The position numbers and the translations under genes were made by a program. Shown one piece after another: positions 25,001-36,299 of a DNA stretch of 64,000 bases. This DNA comes from Morella rubra (taxonomy: Eukaryota > Streptophyta > Magnoliopsida > Fagales > Myricaceae): positions 35,763,536-35,827,535 of the forward strand of contig CM025850.1 in assembly GCA_003952965.2 (NCBI GenBank), given 5' to 3'. The notes beneath the pieces are model-generated. The model ran no database searches, was not told the origin of the DNA, and saw only the letters and a list, made by a program, of their open reading frames with translations. Position 1 is the stretch's first letter. The number at the start of each line of letters is the position of its first letter.

Positions 25001-28000
25001 TGAAAACATACGGGACCATAAAAAACAAAGTCAAAACTGCAAACGCTGTTTTACCATCAGGAGCACCATCACAAACTACCAGGTCAGCCTTGCAGCCATC
25101 AAAATGTCTAATGACCTGGAATAAAAAGAAAAAAGGGGGGGGGGGGGGGGGTGTTGAGGGAAGGACAGCAGGATAAGTAATGGGTGGTAATATATCATGG
25201 TCCAGCATGCAACAGGCATTTCATGGTCAATATATTAAACATGCATTGCTGTGAAGAAGCCCACAATCTGGGAATATCTTCTAGTTGTCATCCACATTTG
25301 AACAACCAAAAGAAGCTACAAAAATATAGAAGGAAAAATAAAAAGCATGAGCACTATCTGAAATTATTTAGACATCATCAACCTATACACGTAGATTGAA
25401 GTTGAGCTGATTGTGTGGTTTTCATCCAACATTGCACTTGTATAGTGATATTACTGACTCAAATACTAATCCAGCCATTCCAAAGGAACAAAAACGACTT
25501 AAGTAACAGGATACTGAAACTTGTCCAACAAATAATTGCTTGCTAGACATATCATCTCAAACTCTCATGTCTTGCCTCAATATTGGCCAATTTTTTGCAC
25601 TTTAATAATCCTATAAGGCTCCAATAAAACATGGTAGGCATTGCAAGAAGGAGATGTCAAGAATATACTGATGTAGTTATTACTATTGTTAACTAGATCA
25701 TGTAACCAACACTACCATTTTAAAGGAATCTGAACGATAAACATGAGATGCTCAATAAAAACCTTATACATCATACTAACAATGGAAATATATGAATGGT
25801 TTGGAAATTCTACCAAACACCAGAAAATGAATGACTGGGTTAAATAATTTTGAAAAGCCCACATGTTGTGTGTTCACACTGTCAAATGAAAATCATGGAA
25901 CACAGATTGAAGGCTGCACTCACGATTTCAGCTGTGCGAGCATTTGTTATATCACCCTGCACCTGAATAACCCCTTCAATTGGAGCCATCGGCTGCAAAT
26001 CAATGGCCACAATAAGAGGAAGATCACTATCCCTGCATAAATAGCAAATTATTGAGTTGACGGAGAAATAGTATGCATGAACAAATTTGATATTGTAATA
26101 TCACTTACAATAAGACTATAGTCTATGTTCACTAACCAAAATTTTTCCTCTCTAAAATTTTATCATCATTAAAAAATTTCTCTCTCCTCACTTTTTCACT
26201 AAATCTCATAAATTTTTTCACTTTTTCACTACCTCCCATAAACTTTTTCACTTTTTCACTCTCTCTCCTCACTTTTTCACCAACTCCATACTCAAAATTT
26301 TAACCACTCCAAAATTTTATCACTCAAACACAACCTATAAGCAATAGCAGTAGGTAAAATCATGCATTCATTTGATAGTGACCACTGATTTCAATTGCTA
26401 GGAATTAGATCAGGAAACTTTTTGGGCAAATAATAGGAGCTCTAACACCTACAAGTATCAATATGTTGTGGTTTTAAGCATTACCAACAACTCAGGTTCA
26501 CATAATTTCACTTGACAGAGTCCTAGAGAGGATACAAGGAATGCAACTTAGCTCTCCACAATAATAAACATGCCTTAACTAGACCTATCTCCAAAGAGAA
26601 ATCAGAACCACTGAATGGTTGTTAGACCCCGGGACTTATAAATCCCAGCGACGAATAAGCTTTTTGATAATTTCACCGATAACACGTTTGTCAAAAAGTC
26701 ATCATGAAAGCATGATGAGTCCTTCCTCAAACAGTCATCATAAGTTATGGATAACAGAATGGCTGACTTGAAGGGACATAAAGAAAAATATGGAAATCAG
26801 CATTCAATGATAAGGGTCATCATGTGAAAAACCACTGTAACCTTGAATGCTACATACTAACACTTGGTGGTAGTTCTCCAACGCACCAAAAGTTACTTGT
26901 CTCATGGATCTCATTATCCAGAAACCCAAAGGATTGAAAACCATGGCTTATTACAGAATATGTGCAAATCAAGTTTAATCAAGCTGACACCTATTATTCT
27001 ATGAATATCATAATGTGTGTCCTTCAAACTTTTCTCTTTATTAATTTGCAGGAAGGCAGCTTACATACCCAATCTAGGCTTGACCTTACATTTCTTTCTT
27101 TTTTTCTTTTTTTTTTTTTTTTTGGGGGGGGGGGGGGGGGTTGGCTAACAAAAATTTGGCCTTGGATTCATTTGTAGCTATAGGACCCTTTTTTAACAAA
27201 ACAGCTGATGGCAAACTCAAGGAGATTTGAATAAGCACAGAACTTTTAAAGAAAACGTGATACAGGCAAGGCAACCTACTTTGAATCTGGTGAAACCTTT
27301 GCTGGCAGATATATTTGGCGGCTCAAAACCTACACATTAGAAGATGGAATAAAAAACCATTGAAGATGTTTTTGTATGTTGACAGACTATATGCCCACAA
27401 AGTAAATATAGAGTATGGAAATCTGTTGCGAGCATTGGTGCAATAATCCTCATATATCATGCCTTGAACACGATAGGATGCAGGAAATATGTTTCAAATT
27501 CCCCAAATAATATGCTGTACATCTCATGTGTGAGTAGAGAATGCCGTACCATTGTCTAATTAACTCTGACTTTACAACAAACTTATATCATAGAGGACAG
27601 CGACATGAAGCTAAAGTAAGATGCTAAGTGGACACTGATAACATAAATTTGACTCTTTTTGTGAGACTTGATGTGAATGACAAGTTACATAATCCCAAAA
27701 ACTGACATTTTCAATAAAGATTGTTACTAACACCACTTTTTTTTTTTGAGTGTCACTAACACCACTTGTAGAACAGACAAATACACACTTTTTCAAATAG
27801 CTCAAAGGCAGGTGAGATATTCATTCCATTAACAAATACCTGACTCCAACTGCCAGGAGCGGCACATAAATCTACAACACGCTTCACACCTGTAAAGAAA
27901 ATTTAATTAAGCAGCTGAATGTTAGATATTTTCACAACTCTATAAGTACAAAATGTATTCATCCCCCACCCACCAAAAAAAAAAAACAAAAAAAAAAAAG

Positions 28001-28350
28001 ATAACAGCTTTTCACCAACTTCAATTAATTTCCAGTACCATAGCACAGACAAAGATTTATAGGATGGAAGGTTAGTCAAAGTTTACGCCACTTACAGGCA
28101 TTTGACATATAAGTTCGAGAGAGAGAGACAGGACAATTGATATAGACACACCTTCAAATATATTGAATTCCTCATCTATTTGAAGGAGCTTAAAGGCACT
28201 GCGAGCACGCCAACCTTCTTCTTTCGCCTTTCTGTAGTATATGTCCTGCAAATGAATTGACTAATAAGTAGCAGCTGGAAAGGAAAACAAAGAAAGGAAA
28301 TTCTGACGAAATAGAGAACCTACCCTCTTATCTCTTGAAGCTTTTCCCAT
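22065..28350 (-). CDS. TRM7: TRM7/FTSJ1-type tRNA 2'-O-ribose methyltransferase, 11 exons, complete
   Basis: SAM-dependent RrmJ/FtsJ-family enzyme that methylates riboses at positions 32 and 34 of the tRNA anticodon loop in the cytoplasm. Coding exons (-): 28324-28350, 28152-28245, 27840-27889, 27280-27329, 25924-26032, 25055-25115, 24880-24932, 24232-24324, 22889-22952, 22574-22681, 22065-22306. They join in phase to 951 nt, 316 aa. The start [20 protein letters not shown] is the family N-terminus. SAM motif [11 protein letters not shown] is at 47-57. The catalytic K-D-K-E tetrad is K28 (SAFKL), D126 (CDGAPD), K166 (FIAKIFRG) and E201. The C-terminal 80 or so residues (from DCSSGWLEG) are the plant-type extension. 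An acceptor-like TTTCAG just before the ATG suggests an intron in the 5' UTR with a non-coding exon near 29.4 kb. Several TRM7 paralogues exist in plants, so the exact copy is uncertain. Confidence 0.95.
25129..25151. repeat. homopolymer tract forming the exon 6 polypyrimidine tract of TRM7
   Basis: The plus strand reads AAAAAAG followed by about 17 G. On the gene's strand this is C17 then T6, directly before the ATTCCAG acceptor of exon 6, so the splice polypyrimidine tract contains a C homopolymer. Confidence 0.8.
26118..26339. mobile_element. MITE-like element with internal CACTTTTT repeats, in TRM7 intron 4
   Basis: The left end TAGTCTATGTTCACTAACCA and the right end read inversely, TAGGTTGTGTTTGAGTGATA, are imperfect inverted repeats, both followed by AAAATTTT-type sequence. 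The interior carries repeated TTTTTCACTTTTTCACT and CTCATAAA units. It lies in the long intron between exons 4 and 5. Confidence 0.5.
27107..27140. repeat. poly-T/poly-G junction in TRM7 intron 4
   Basis: About 17 T run directly into about 17 G. Read on the gene strand this is poly-C then poly-A. True length is uncertain. Confidence 0.8.
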
Positions 28351-29567
28351 ATTGAAAATACCTGAAACTTATGGGGCAGTAAATTGTGAAAGCAAAACTC
28401 CTGCAACCAGGATTAGTTCCAAAATGAGAACATGATTAAACCAAGTATGACTTACTATTTATCTGTTACCCACTAAAATATAAATTACCAAAATCCAATA
28501 CTTCAAAGTCCAGAAACAATGCAGCATAGAAATTGAAGAACTAAAAGACCAAGAATTTGACTATCATGATGGCTCCAGAAGAGACCACTATCATTGCACA
28601 CTAAATTTAGGTACGATTTGGCACCAAAAGACATCTTTAAAAGAAAGTCCAGGTTGTGGTACCTCCCTAGTGTATGAGGAAAGAAAGCTAGCAATAGCTC
28701 TCAAAGAGTTCAACTCTCAATCACATTAAACTCTGAGTTGGTAACTTACTCTAGACCTAATTACTGTAGAGTCCAACGTTCCCATATTGGCAACGGTTTT
28801 CTCCCTAACAGAAAAACAAAGCTTTCAAAAAGTATAACCCATAATGACCCCGTTTTTTCTCTTTTCTTTATGAAAATAACCCTTTATTAGCAAAAAGTAA
28901 GTTCTCGTTGCCATTGCACACCCATTTCCAACGACCAGTCAGTTCCTGTATGATCGATTTTTCGATCCGAGAAGGACACTTCCTGTGGTAAGAAAACCCA
29001 AAAACACTACCAACTTCTTCTCTGCCATTCCGTCGAACACCTTACTTACACACTCAAGTTGCCCATGAGTGATATTAGAACTTGCAGGCATTACTTCGAA
29101 CTTATGTATTTCCAACTTATGAATTTCCAGAGATAACTGGCAACAAAATAAACTCATGTCAATAGGGGGCATGGGCAGCAAGGTAAATTATTGCGATATT
29201 ACGATACGACAATGGAACAATGTTCCAAACTAGGCACCTTAAATTAAGAAAGAAAGAGAAGCAATAAGAAGTTCAAAAATTAAAAGAGCAGAACAGAGAC
29301 TTGCATCAGAAAGTGACAGCAATGAAAGATTTGCAGCAGAAAGAGTACGAGATTTTACAATACGCACACTGATGTCGCCTCTTTTAAATCTGATTAAGCC
29401 GCACCACCACAGCGAGCAAGCGACGCAGTTTGATAGTTCCCAACCGGTAATCGAACACGGCGAGAGTATGATAGAAAGAACACGGGTAAATTTGGAAACA
29501 TAGAAGAAGCAGCGACGTCGTTTTCATCTTGTCTTTGGAGCATACAACTCGGGTTCAGTTACTGTAC

Positions 29568-30371
29568 CGACCCGTTTTGAGCTTCGAACCGACCCGTTTC
29601 AGCTTGACCCGCGGGTTTGAATTGTTAGCTCCCCTTCTCTTTATTTCGGGATGCAACAATTACCGCAGCAGCTCACCACATCCCTAAGGGCTGAAACAGG
29701 GAGCTCTAATCCGTACGCTTTCTTTTGCTTTTTCTTTTTCAGTTCATGTTTCTAACAAAGACGATTACGTGACATAGACCCTCCCTGTTTCTCGAAAGTT
29801 TCTTTTGGTCCCCAGCCTACTAATTTGAATCTTCTTACGTAAACTTGTTTTGTTTTATCAAGTTTTATCCCAAAATCAATTGGCAATAGAAAAAAATAGC
29901 CCAACAGGTATACAAAACATAAGATTAAATAGTCTCTAATCAATATAAGACTCTAACAGATTCAAAGATTATGAAAAAAAAAATATATATTCTAGTTTGA
30001 TTAGTGTAATCACTTCTATAGGAGTAGATGACAACATTCCAACTCGAATATGCTAACACATCTACAAAATCTGATTGCACCATAGTTGACAAATAGAGTC
30101 ATGGCTGTCTTATCTTAAAAATTTAACGAGGACAAAGGAACGAGCAAAGAAATTGCAAAATAAATGACTTTGATATATTAGAAGGAGCCGACTTACGGGG
30201 GAAGAAGCGCAATGGGCGGTGACGGGCGAGTTGCTGCAAGGGCGAGGTGGGCAATTGGGGCGAACTGTTGTGATAAGTGTTGCATCACGGAATGAAGAGA
30301 AGGGGAGCTGGCAATTCAAACCCGCAGGTCAAGCTGAAACAGGCCGATTTGAAGCTCAAAACGGGGTCGGG
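29568..30371. repeat. inverted duplication, arms about 110-140 bp
   Basis: The left arm (29568-29690) starts CGACCCGTTTTGAGCTTC and continues through GTTTCAGCTTGACC, GCGGGTTTGAATTG and CTCCCCTTCTCTT to GATGCAACA. The right arm (30228-30371) carries the same order on the other strand with modest mismatches. About 540 bp separate the arms. It lies upstream of the TRM7 start, perhaps around its promoter. No transposase or target duplication is seen. Confidence 0.75.
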
Positions 30372-30426
30372 AGGCATTTTAATTGATGTGTATTCACTTG
30401 GGCCGTTGAATCTCTAACTTTAAATC

Positions 30427-30508
30427 TGAGCCGTCACTCATAATTGCTCGGCATAATAGTGCTTATTGTCTTGAGCATTATTGTGCTGAGCATGCTGAGC
30501 GACGGCTA
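30427..30508. repeat. short imperfect hairpin
   Basis: GAGCCGTCACTCATAATTGC and the following CTCGGCATAATAGTGCT pair with the inverse of AGCATTATTGTGCTGAGCAT and GCTGAGCGACGGCTA. The loop is about 10 nt. A third related segment (CAGTCGTAACTTAACATGCT) follows at 30612-30662. Confidence 0.6.
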
Positions 30509-30789
30509 AGATCCCTTATTCAAAATTCAAAGGCCTAAATCGCATCACATCAATAAAAATGTTTTGAATATTTTAAATAATGTGTTTAACTACAGCAGTT
30601 GGATCTCTAACTTTTAATTTCAGTCGTAACTTAACATGCTCAGCAAAATAATGTTTAGCACAAAAACCGAACTTTACTTTTTCTTCGAGTAATCAAAATA
30701 CGGAGATGCCATGCCTTGATCAATTAACCATCGAATAAGTTCCACCACTCACTCCAATCCATATAAATTAGCATCGTAAATTCAAAATA

Positions 30790-31171
30790 AAGATAAATAT
30801 ACTTTGCACCCAATGATTATAAAATCTTGATATTTTACATTTCTATTTATTATTTTTGTTATATTTTAACCACCAACTCATTAGTTTCTGATTTTGTCAA
30901 CCTCCATTAAAAATTTTCTTTAATTTTGACATAAATTGATTTTTTTAGTATCTAAAATGACATTTTTACTCATAAAAATATTATTGTAAAAATATTATGA
31001 AAATAAAATTGTCATTTTGTACATTAAAAAATTATTTTCTATTTAAAATGATAATAAAAAATTATAAAAAAAATATAAATGTCTGAAATCAATAATTCGT
31101 TAATTCAATACGACAAAAGATTGAGACACAATGTCTTAGTCCTCATAGTTAAAGAAAACATATTTATCCCT
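30790..31171. mobile_element. MULE-like MITE relic
   Basis: The left end AGATAAATATACTTTGCACC and the right end read inversely, GGGATAAATATGTTTTC, form imperfect inverted repeats. They enclose AT-rich DNA with the TTTGCACC-type subterminal motif also seen at 53434-53830. Confidence 0.5.
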
Positions 31172-31545
31172 TAAAAATGTTTTCAAAAGAACGTAATCAT
31201 GGTCATGCATAAAGCCTGCAGAGGCGCTGGCAATAGTCAATATCCACCTTGCTAACTGGTTGTTCAATTAGAAATGTAGTAACTTTTAGAGTACACAGGA
31301 AAATGCTTCGAAGTCTGCACAACATTAAGAAATGAAATTGGAGTAAACGAGTAAGCAATATGGTTTACTAACATCAGAACCAATCAACATGCGTGACAAA
31401 TTTCAACCATGGAACCTATTATATCTGATTGCGCTATGAAGAACACTAACTTCTCAAGCTTCAAAAGCCTGAAAAAAAAAAACAGCAGATCATTTGTTTC
31501 CACCACACCAAAAGCTGGAACTCTGTAAAGGCTGAAACCCTAAAA

Positions 31546-34500
31546 TCAGCTTCCGCTAACAGGTGGGACTGTAGCCGGCTTTGCATCCTCAGCCTTCTCA
31601 TGTTCTTTGTTTAACATCTGACAACATAATTCAAAAAGTAAAATCTACATCCATCAGCCCAATCAATTACAGGTTTACTATTTGTGCCAGGCCACCCATA
31701 AAAAGGAAAACGAAAAAGGGGCGAATTACTAGTGTCCCGAGAGGGCATGTCACCTTGTTATTTATCAAGTTATGGAGGGCAATGACGCTCCGGATGAGAG
31801 AGGAGAGATATAAAACCAACATCATATCATTTGTTTTTACTGCACAAGGGAGAAGAAATAAAAACAAAAAATTACGAGATATAGACATATTTCCTGTCTA
31901 CAACCTAAATTAGAAGGAAGAGTAATCCGAAAAGATGAACAGTATATGTCCTGTCTACCACCTAAATTAGAAGGAAAACTAATCTGAAAAGATAAACAGA
32001 TCACCCGTCTACCTAGCCAAAAAATATAGTGTAGTATTTATTGCTTGTATTACCTGAAAATGACTTGACTAACTCAGCCACGTTGAGATTTGGAAGCAGG
32101 TTGAACACATCCTGAAATTTAAAATACAAGGAAACATGGAACAAGGGTGAACAAAAATGTAAATGGACCAGGACAACAAGAGTCGATCATAATGATTAGA
32201 AAATTACTGAGATCAGCGAACTTTAGAACTTCATTGGAAAATACCATTTTTCTGAAAAACCTGACGACAGAATACAAAAACCATACCTGTAAATGGTAAA
32301 GTATCTCATGATTTAATGGAACCTTTTCATCAATAACAAGATCAAGGTAACCACGTATCTCTCTTAGCCGTGCATCCAAACCCTTTAAAGCAGTAAGTTT
32401 TCCAGCAACCTGAACAAAATCAAAAGCAACTATCTTCCTTCAAAATTTTTTGTTCAGAAATAAACATCCATTCTATTGAAAATCTAACTTCTGAAACTTT
32501 TAAAAAGATTGATTAGCAAATAAGCAGGAAACCAGAGGAGAGATAAAACCTCAGTTGCAAGTGTGCTAATGGTGGTATCCTTCACATCCCTTAACAAGTG
32601 TTCAACTCCTGTTTAAGGGTAAACAAAAGAGAATGTAAGAGGTAATGGATGGGAAAATGCAAACAGTATAATGGATTCTCTCAAATTTGTGCCTTCTTTC
32701 AATTTATAAATTTTGAAAGTGCACACCGTAGAGTGTGTATTTTTCTTTTCATGGCATACCAATTTCCTCCACCTCATGAGCAGCGATTTCTGAAGGCACA
32801 TGAACGAAAACCTTCTGGCTCTTTTGTGTAGCATTCTGTTCCCATAATCAAGCATTAGATTAACATCAAGGAGGACAACTGGTGATGCAGCTTGATGGGC
32901 AATTAGTAACTTCACAGGAACTACGTTCAACAGTAAGCCCTATAAACTCTCAATATAAATATATTAGATAAGAAAATACAATAATTTGTTTACCTCTTTT
33001 ACTTCTTCAACATCATAGTAAGCCTTAGTGGGTATCCCCATCTCTTTAGGCTGGACATCAATAATGACCAAGACGGGATTTGGGACATAGCTACAACACC
33101 ATAAAGAAATTAATCACAAAATGGACCTAAGAAACACCTACAGAAAATGTTCCAAACTCACCCATAAAACACATTTATATGTTGATATAACTCCAAAGCC
33201 TCATACTGGTTTAATATAGGGTTCCATGAAAATTTGATAGGCTATAACAATAATGTACTGTACACGGTATTTGTTAAAGACAGAAAAAACACAAAGTATA
33301 ACAGCAAATTCAAGGACAGGAGAATCATTCCTTACTTATGGAATAATCTGTGAATATCTAGATCATTCTCCCGTAGCTTTGGGCCTGTACTATACCAACC
33401 AACCACATGCTCCTTAGCTGAAATATTATTAAAGATCCACATGCAGAGAAAAATTAGAGCTCACCATGAAAATCTTTAACCAGGCGTCAGATTCACCCTT
33501 AAAGTAAAACAAGAAATACCATTGATTCTCTTGAACATCGAAAACATCGCTTCATGATAGTTGTGATCCAGAAACCAAATGCTTGGGTCCTTGTCATCTT
33601 CTTCAAAGGGCACTAAAATAACAAGATCTTCCTTTAGTTAAAGGAATCCTGACTGAACTATCGTCAGACTATGCATCATCAGTAGAATTGTCATAAAATT
33701 TTAAAAAGCCTTTGACCAGTAAAATTGCCCAAGTACTCCACAAATGGTGATATCTAACACTAGAAACATTAAGCAAAAAGAATCAATTCCTTCCAAAGGT
33801 CCTTTTGGAAAGCAAAAAAGTAAAACTAACAAAGCCTAACTTTTCCATATTCTGAATATTTTGTACCACACTAGTCCTTACTACTACACTTGCTTTAGTC
33901 ACAAGACATAAAGGCCATAACAGCCACTCATTCACTTGAGACCACACAGATTATTCTAATCGAAATTTAGGTTTTTTTCCTTCTTGGAATGTCATCAAGT
34001 TCCATGAGTTTGTCCCCAACATTATCAGAACCCCAAATTTACAAATTTGGTCGTTTAAAACAGAAGCAATCTCTCAAGATAACAAAAATACTGTGATGGA
34101 GTCTCAACCCCAATTGTAATCATTTTGAATTAGCAGTGACTCTATTGTCAAATTGAACTTCACAACTAAGGCACCAAATGCTGGACCTTACAATTGCAAG
34201 CAATAACTACAGTTTCAGAAATTATTTTTCCAAAACTTCACAAATTAAGGTCCCACACACAAAAGTACCGACTATAACTACCAAAAGCTTAACCGTAAAA
34301 CTAAAAATTCAACCACTTCAAATAAGCCCAAACCCCAACCACATTAGGTCAAATACTAAAAACACTAACGAATCGCACCTAAGTAACAGGAATTAGATAG
34401 ATCATTAGCAACCCTAATCCTCACCCTAACTTAGACTAAACAATTAAGGAAACCTTACGTGGAAAAAGCCTAATGTCCACAAATTTCTATGGATCTAAAC

Positions 34501-34751
34501 AGAAGTATGAAAATTGACGGACAAAAGAGAGAAAAACCGAAGGGAAGAATTGAAATATTGGGACCTGCATAACTGTTGGTGACATCAACAGTGCCTCTGA
34601 AAGAGCTACCAAGTAAGACCCCGACGACTCGCCTGCGGGTGTCCTTGGCGACTCGGTTGTAGTTGTCGACGATGCTGAGCAGAACCAGTGGGTGAACGAT
34701 GACCTTCTCGATGGGCCTCAATGATATTTGCTGGGACTTGATCACATCCAT
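31546..34751 (-). CDS. RPN8: 26S proteasome regulatory subunit RPN8 (PSMD7 type), 10 exons, complete
   Basis: Lid subunit of the 19S regulatory particle. RPN8 pairs with the deubiquitinase RPN11. Coding exons (-): 34565-34751, 33520-33612, 33336-33417, 32994-33090, 32760-32835, 32550-32608, 32287-32409, 32054-32111, 31754-31839, 31546-31617. They join in phase to 933 nt, 310 aa, near the usual 308-310. The start is the ATG at 34751 ([10 protein letters not shown]); the upstream TTG in the same frame is not used. An MPN domain covers roughly 10-145 ([44 protein letters not shown]). It lacks the HxH-Sx2D metal site, as expected for RPN8. The C-terminal helices ([34 protein letters not shown]) are intact. 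The exon 1 donor is CAG/GTCCCA, a weak site. Two damaged partial copies of the gene's 5' region lie just upstream. Confidence 0.96.
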
Positions 34752-34870
34752 CGGCAATTCTCAGACAGTATCTTTCGGGTTCTTTTTTCTCGGCTTTGGG
34801 TACTTTGCTCTGTTCTTGAGTTTCTTGTCGAAGAGTGACACCCAGACAAAGGAAGGAGAGATCTCCAGCT

Positions 34871-34880
34871 CTTTTATATG
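34871..34880 (-). promoter_or_regulatory. TATA box of RPN8
   Basis: CATATAAAAG on the minus strand lies about 120 nt upstream of the ATG. The same element recurs in the damaged copy at about 35716-35725. Confidence 0.6.
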
Positions 34881-34918
34881 CACATAATACACATTGGTAG
34901 GACGACCCTGGCATTAGG

Positions 34919-35060
34919 ACCTCGCCTGCTGCTGCGCCTAGCCGACGATGCTGTCAGAACCCTTGAACGATGACCTCCACCTCCTATTTGCTGGGAGATC
35001 ACATATTTTTAATTAAGAAAAGTATCTTTCGGGTTCATTAATAACTTGGGTACTTTGAAC
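34919..35060 (-). pseudogene. scrambled partial copy B of the RPN8 exon 1 region
   Basis: Short collinear blocks match 34629-34808 in the same order: CTCGCCTGC, CGACGATGCTG, CAGAACC, TGAACGATGACCT, TTTGCTGGGA, GATCACAT, AGTATCTTTCGGGTTC, TTGGGTACTTTG. Between them the sequence is different or missing. No frame is kept. It begins only about 160 bp upstream of the intact RPN8 start codon. Confidence 0.75.
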
Positions 35061-35117
35061 TATCTCTAATCATTAGAAGTTTCTTTGTAAAATTCAAGAA
35101 GAGAAACATTGATAAAG

Positions 35118-35765
35118 AACAAAGATTCTGAATATTTTGGACTTGCTTTAGTCACAAGACATTAACAGCCACTCATTCACTTCAGATTATTCTAATCGAA
35201 ATTTATCTCATCAAGTTCCATGAGTTTGCAGAATATCTCTCACACTGTGATGGAGTCTATTGTAATCCGATTGTGAACTTCACAACTACCAAAGGCAATT
35301 GCAAGCAATAACTGGCAAATTAAGGGTACCGGCTTAACCGCTTCAAATCATTAGGTAACGAATCGCACCTAAGTAACAGGAATTAGATAGATCATTAGAG
35401 ACTAAACAATTAAGGAAACCTTACGTGGAAAAAGCCTAATGTCCACAAATTTCTATGGATCACGATTGAATTGAAATATTGGGACCTGCATAACTGTTGG
35501 TGACATCAACAGTGCCTCTGAAAGAGCTACCAAGTAAGACCCCGACGAACTCGGTTGTAGTTGTCGACGATGCTGAGCAGAACCAGTGGGTGAACGATGA
35601 CCTTCTCGATGGGCCTCAATGATATTTGCTGGGACTTGATCACATCCATCGGCAATTCTCAGACAGTAACTTTGCTCTGTTCTTGAGTTTCTTGTCGAAG
35701 AGTGATCTCCAGCTCTTTTATATGCACATAATACACATTGGTAGGACGAAGGCTGGCATTGGCAA
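35118..35765 (-). pseudogene. deletion-riddled copy C of RPN8 promoter, exon 1 and part of intron 1
   Basis: The copy is collinear with 33848-34915 but lacks many short pieces of about 8-60 bp. Retained parts are nearly identical, for example GGAATTAGATAGATCATTAG and AAAGAGCTACCAAGTAAGAC. Within the exon (about 35488-35651) about 23 nt are missing around the stretch encoding AKDTRRR, shifting the frame, so it cannot encode RPN8. The TATA box is retained. Confidence 0.9.
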
Positions 35766-36119
35766 ACTTCTAAAACCTCCAGTTACGATTAAATTCATAT
35801 TTGCAAATTTACCAACTTTTTATAAGACGCCATTATCGAATTTTCTATAAACTTCGATGATTTTTATTTAAGCTTGAGTAGAATTTATTGAACAATACCT
35901 TCCACGTAAGTTGCATGGACAATTTAAGAATGAATTGAATTTGTTAAAATGACAACACTTATCCAAAAGAAAAAGACCAAAAGCTATTACACTGTCACAC
36001 CATAACATGAAACTATAAATTTTGACACACAGTGGCCGAATTTGTTATGGAGGCAATGGACTGGATATGAAGTGGCAAATCCCACGTCCAAAATGGACGG
36101 GTACTCACCTTATTAAGAG

Positions 36120-36299
36120 GGTGTTTGTTTGTCAAAATTTTGAAAAATATTTTCTGAAATTTTGAGAATCTTTACTTTATTGAGATTTATTGGGTTTGTG
36201 AAAGGTGAAGTGTGTATGTGTAAAAGTTAAAAATTTTAGAATGTGTTTATTTTGTTGGAAATTTTCGTGCCCCAAAATATTGGAAAAACAAACGGTACC
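36120..36299. mobile_element. hAT-like MITE
   Basis: The ends are GGTGTTTGTTTGTCAAAATT and, from the right, GGTACCGTTTGTTTTTCCAA, enclosing about 180 bp of AT-rich DNA. It appears to be the same family as 39548-39730. No exact 8-bp target duplication is seen. Confidence 0.55.

Noticed and set aside
34606-34914. 102-residue frame overlapping RPN8 exon 1 and leader
   Set aside because: Out of frame with RPN8 and starts upstream of the TATA box.
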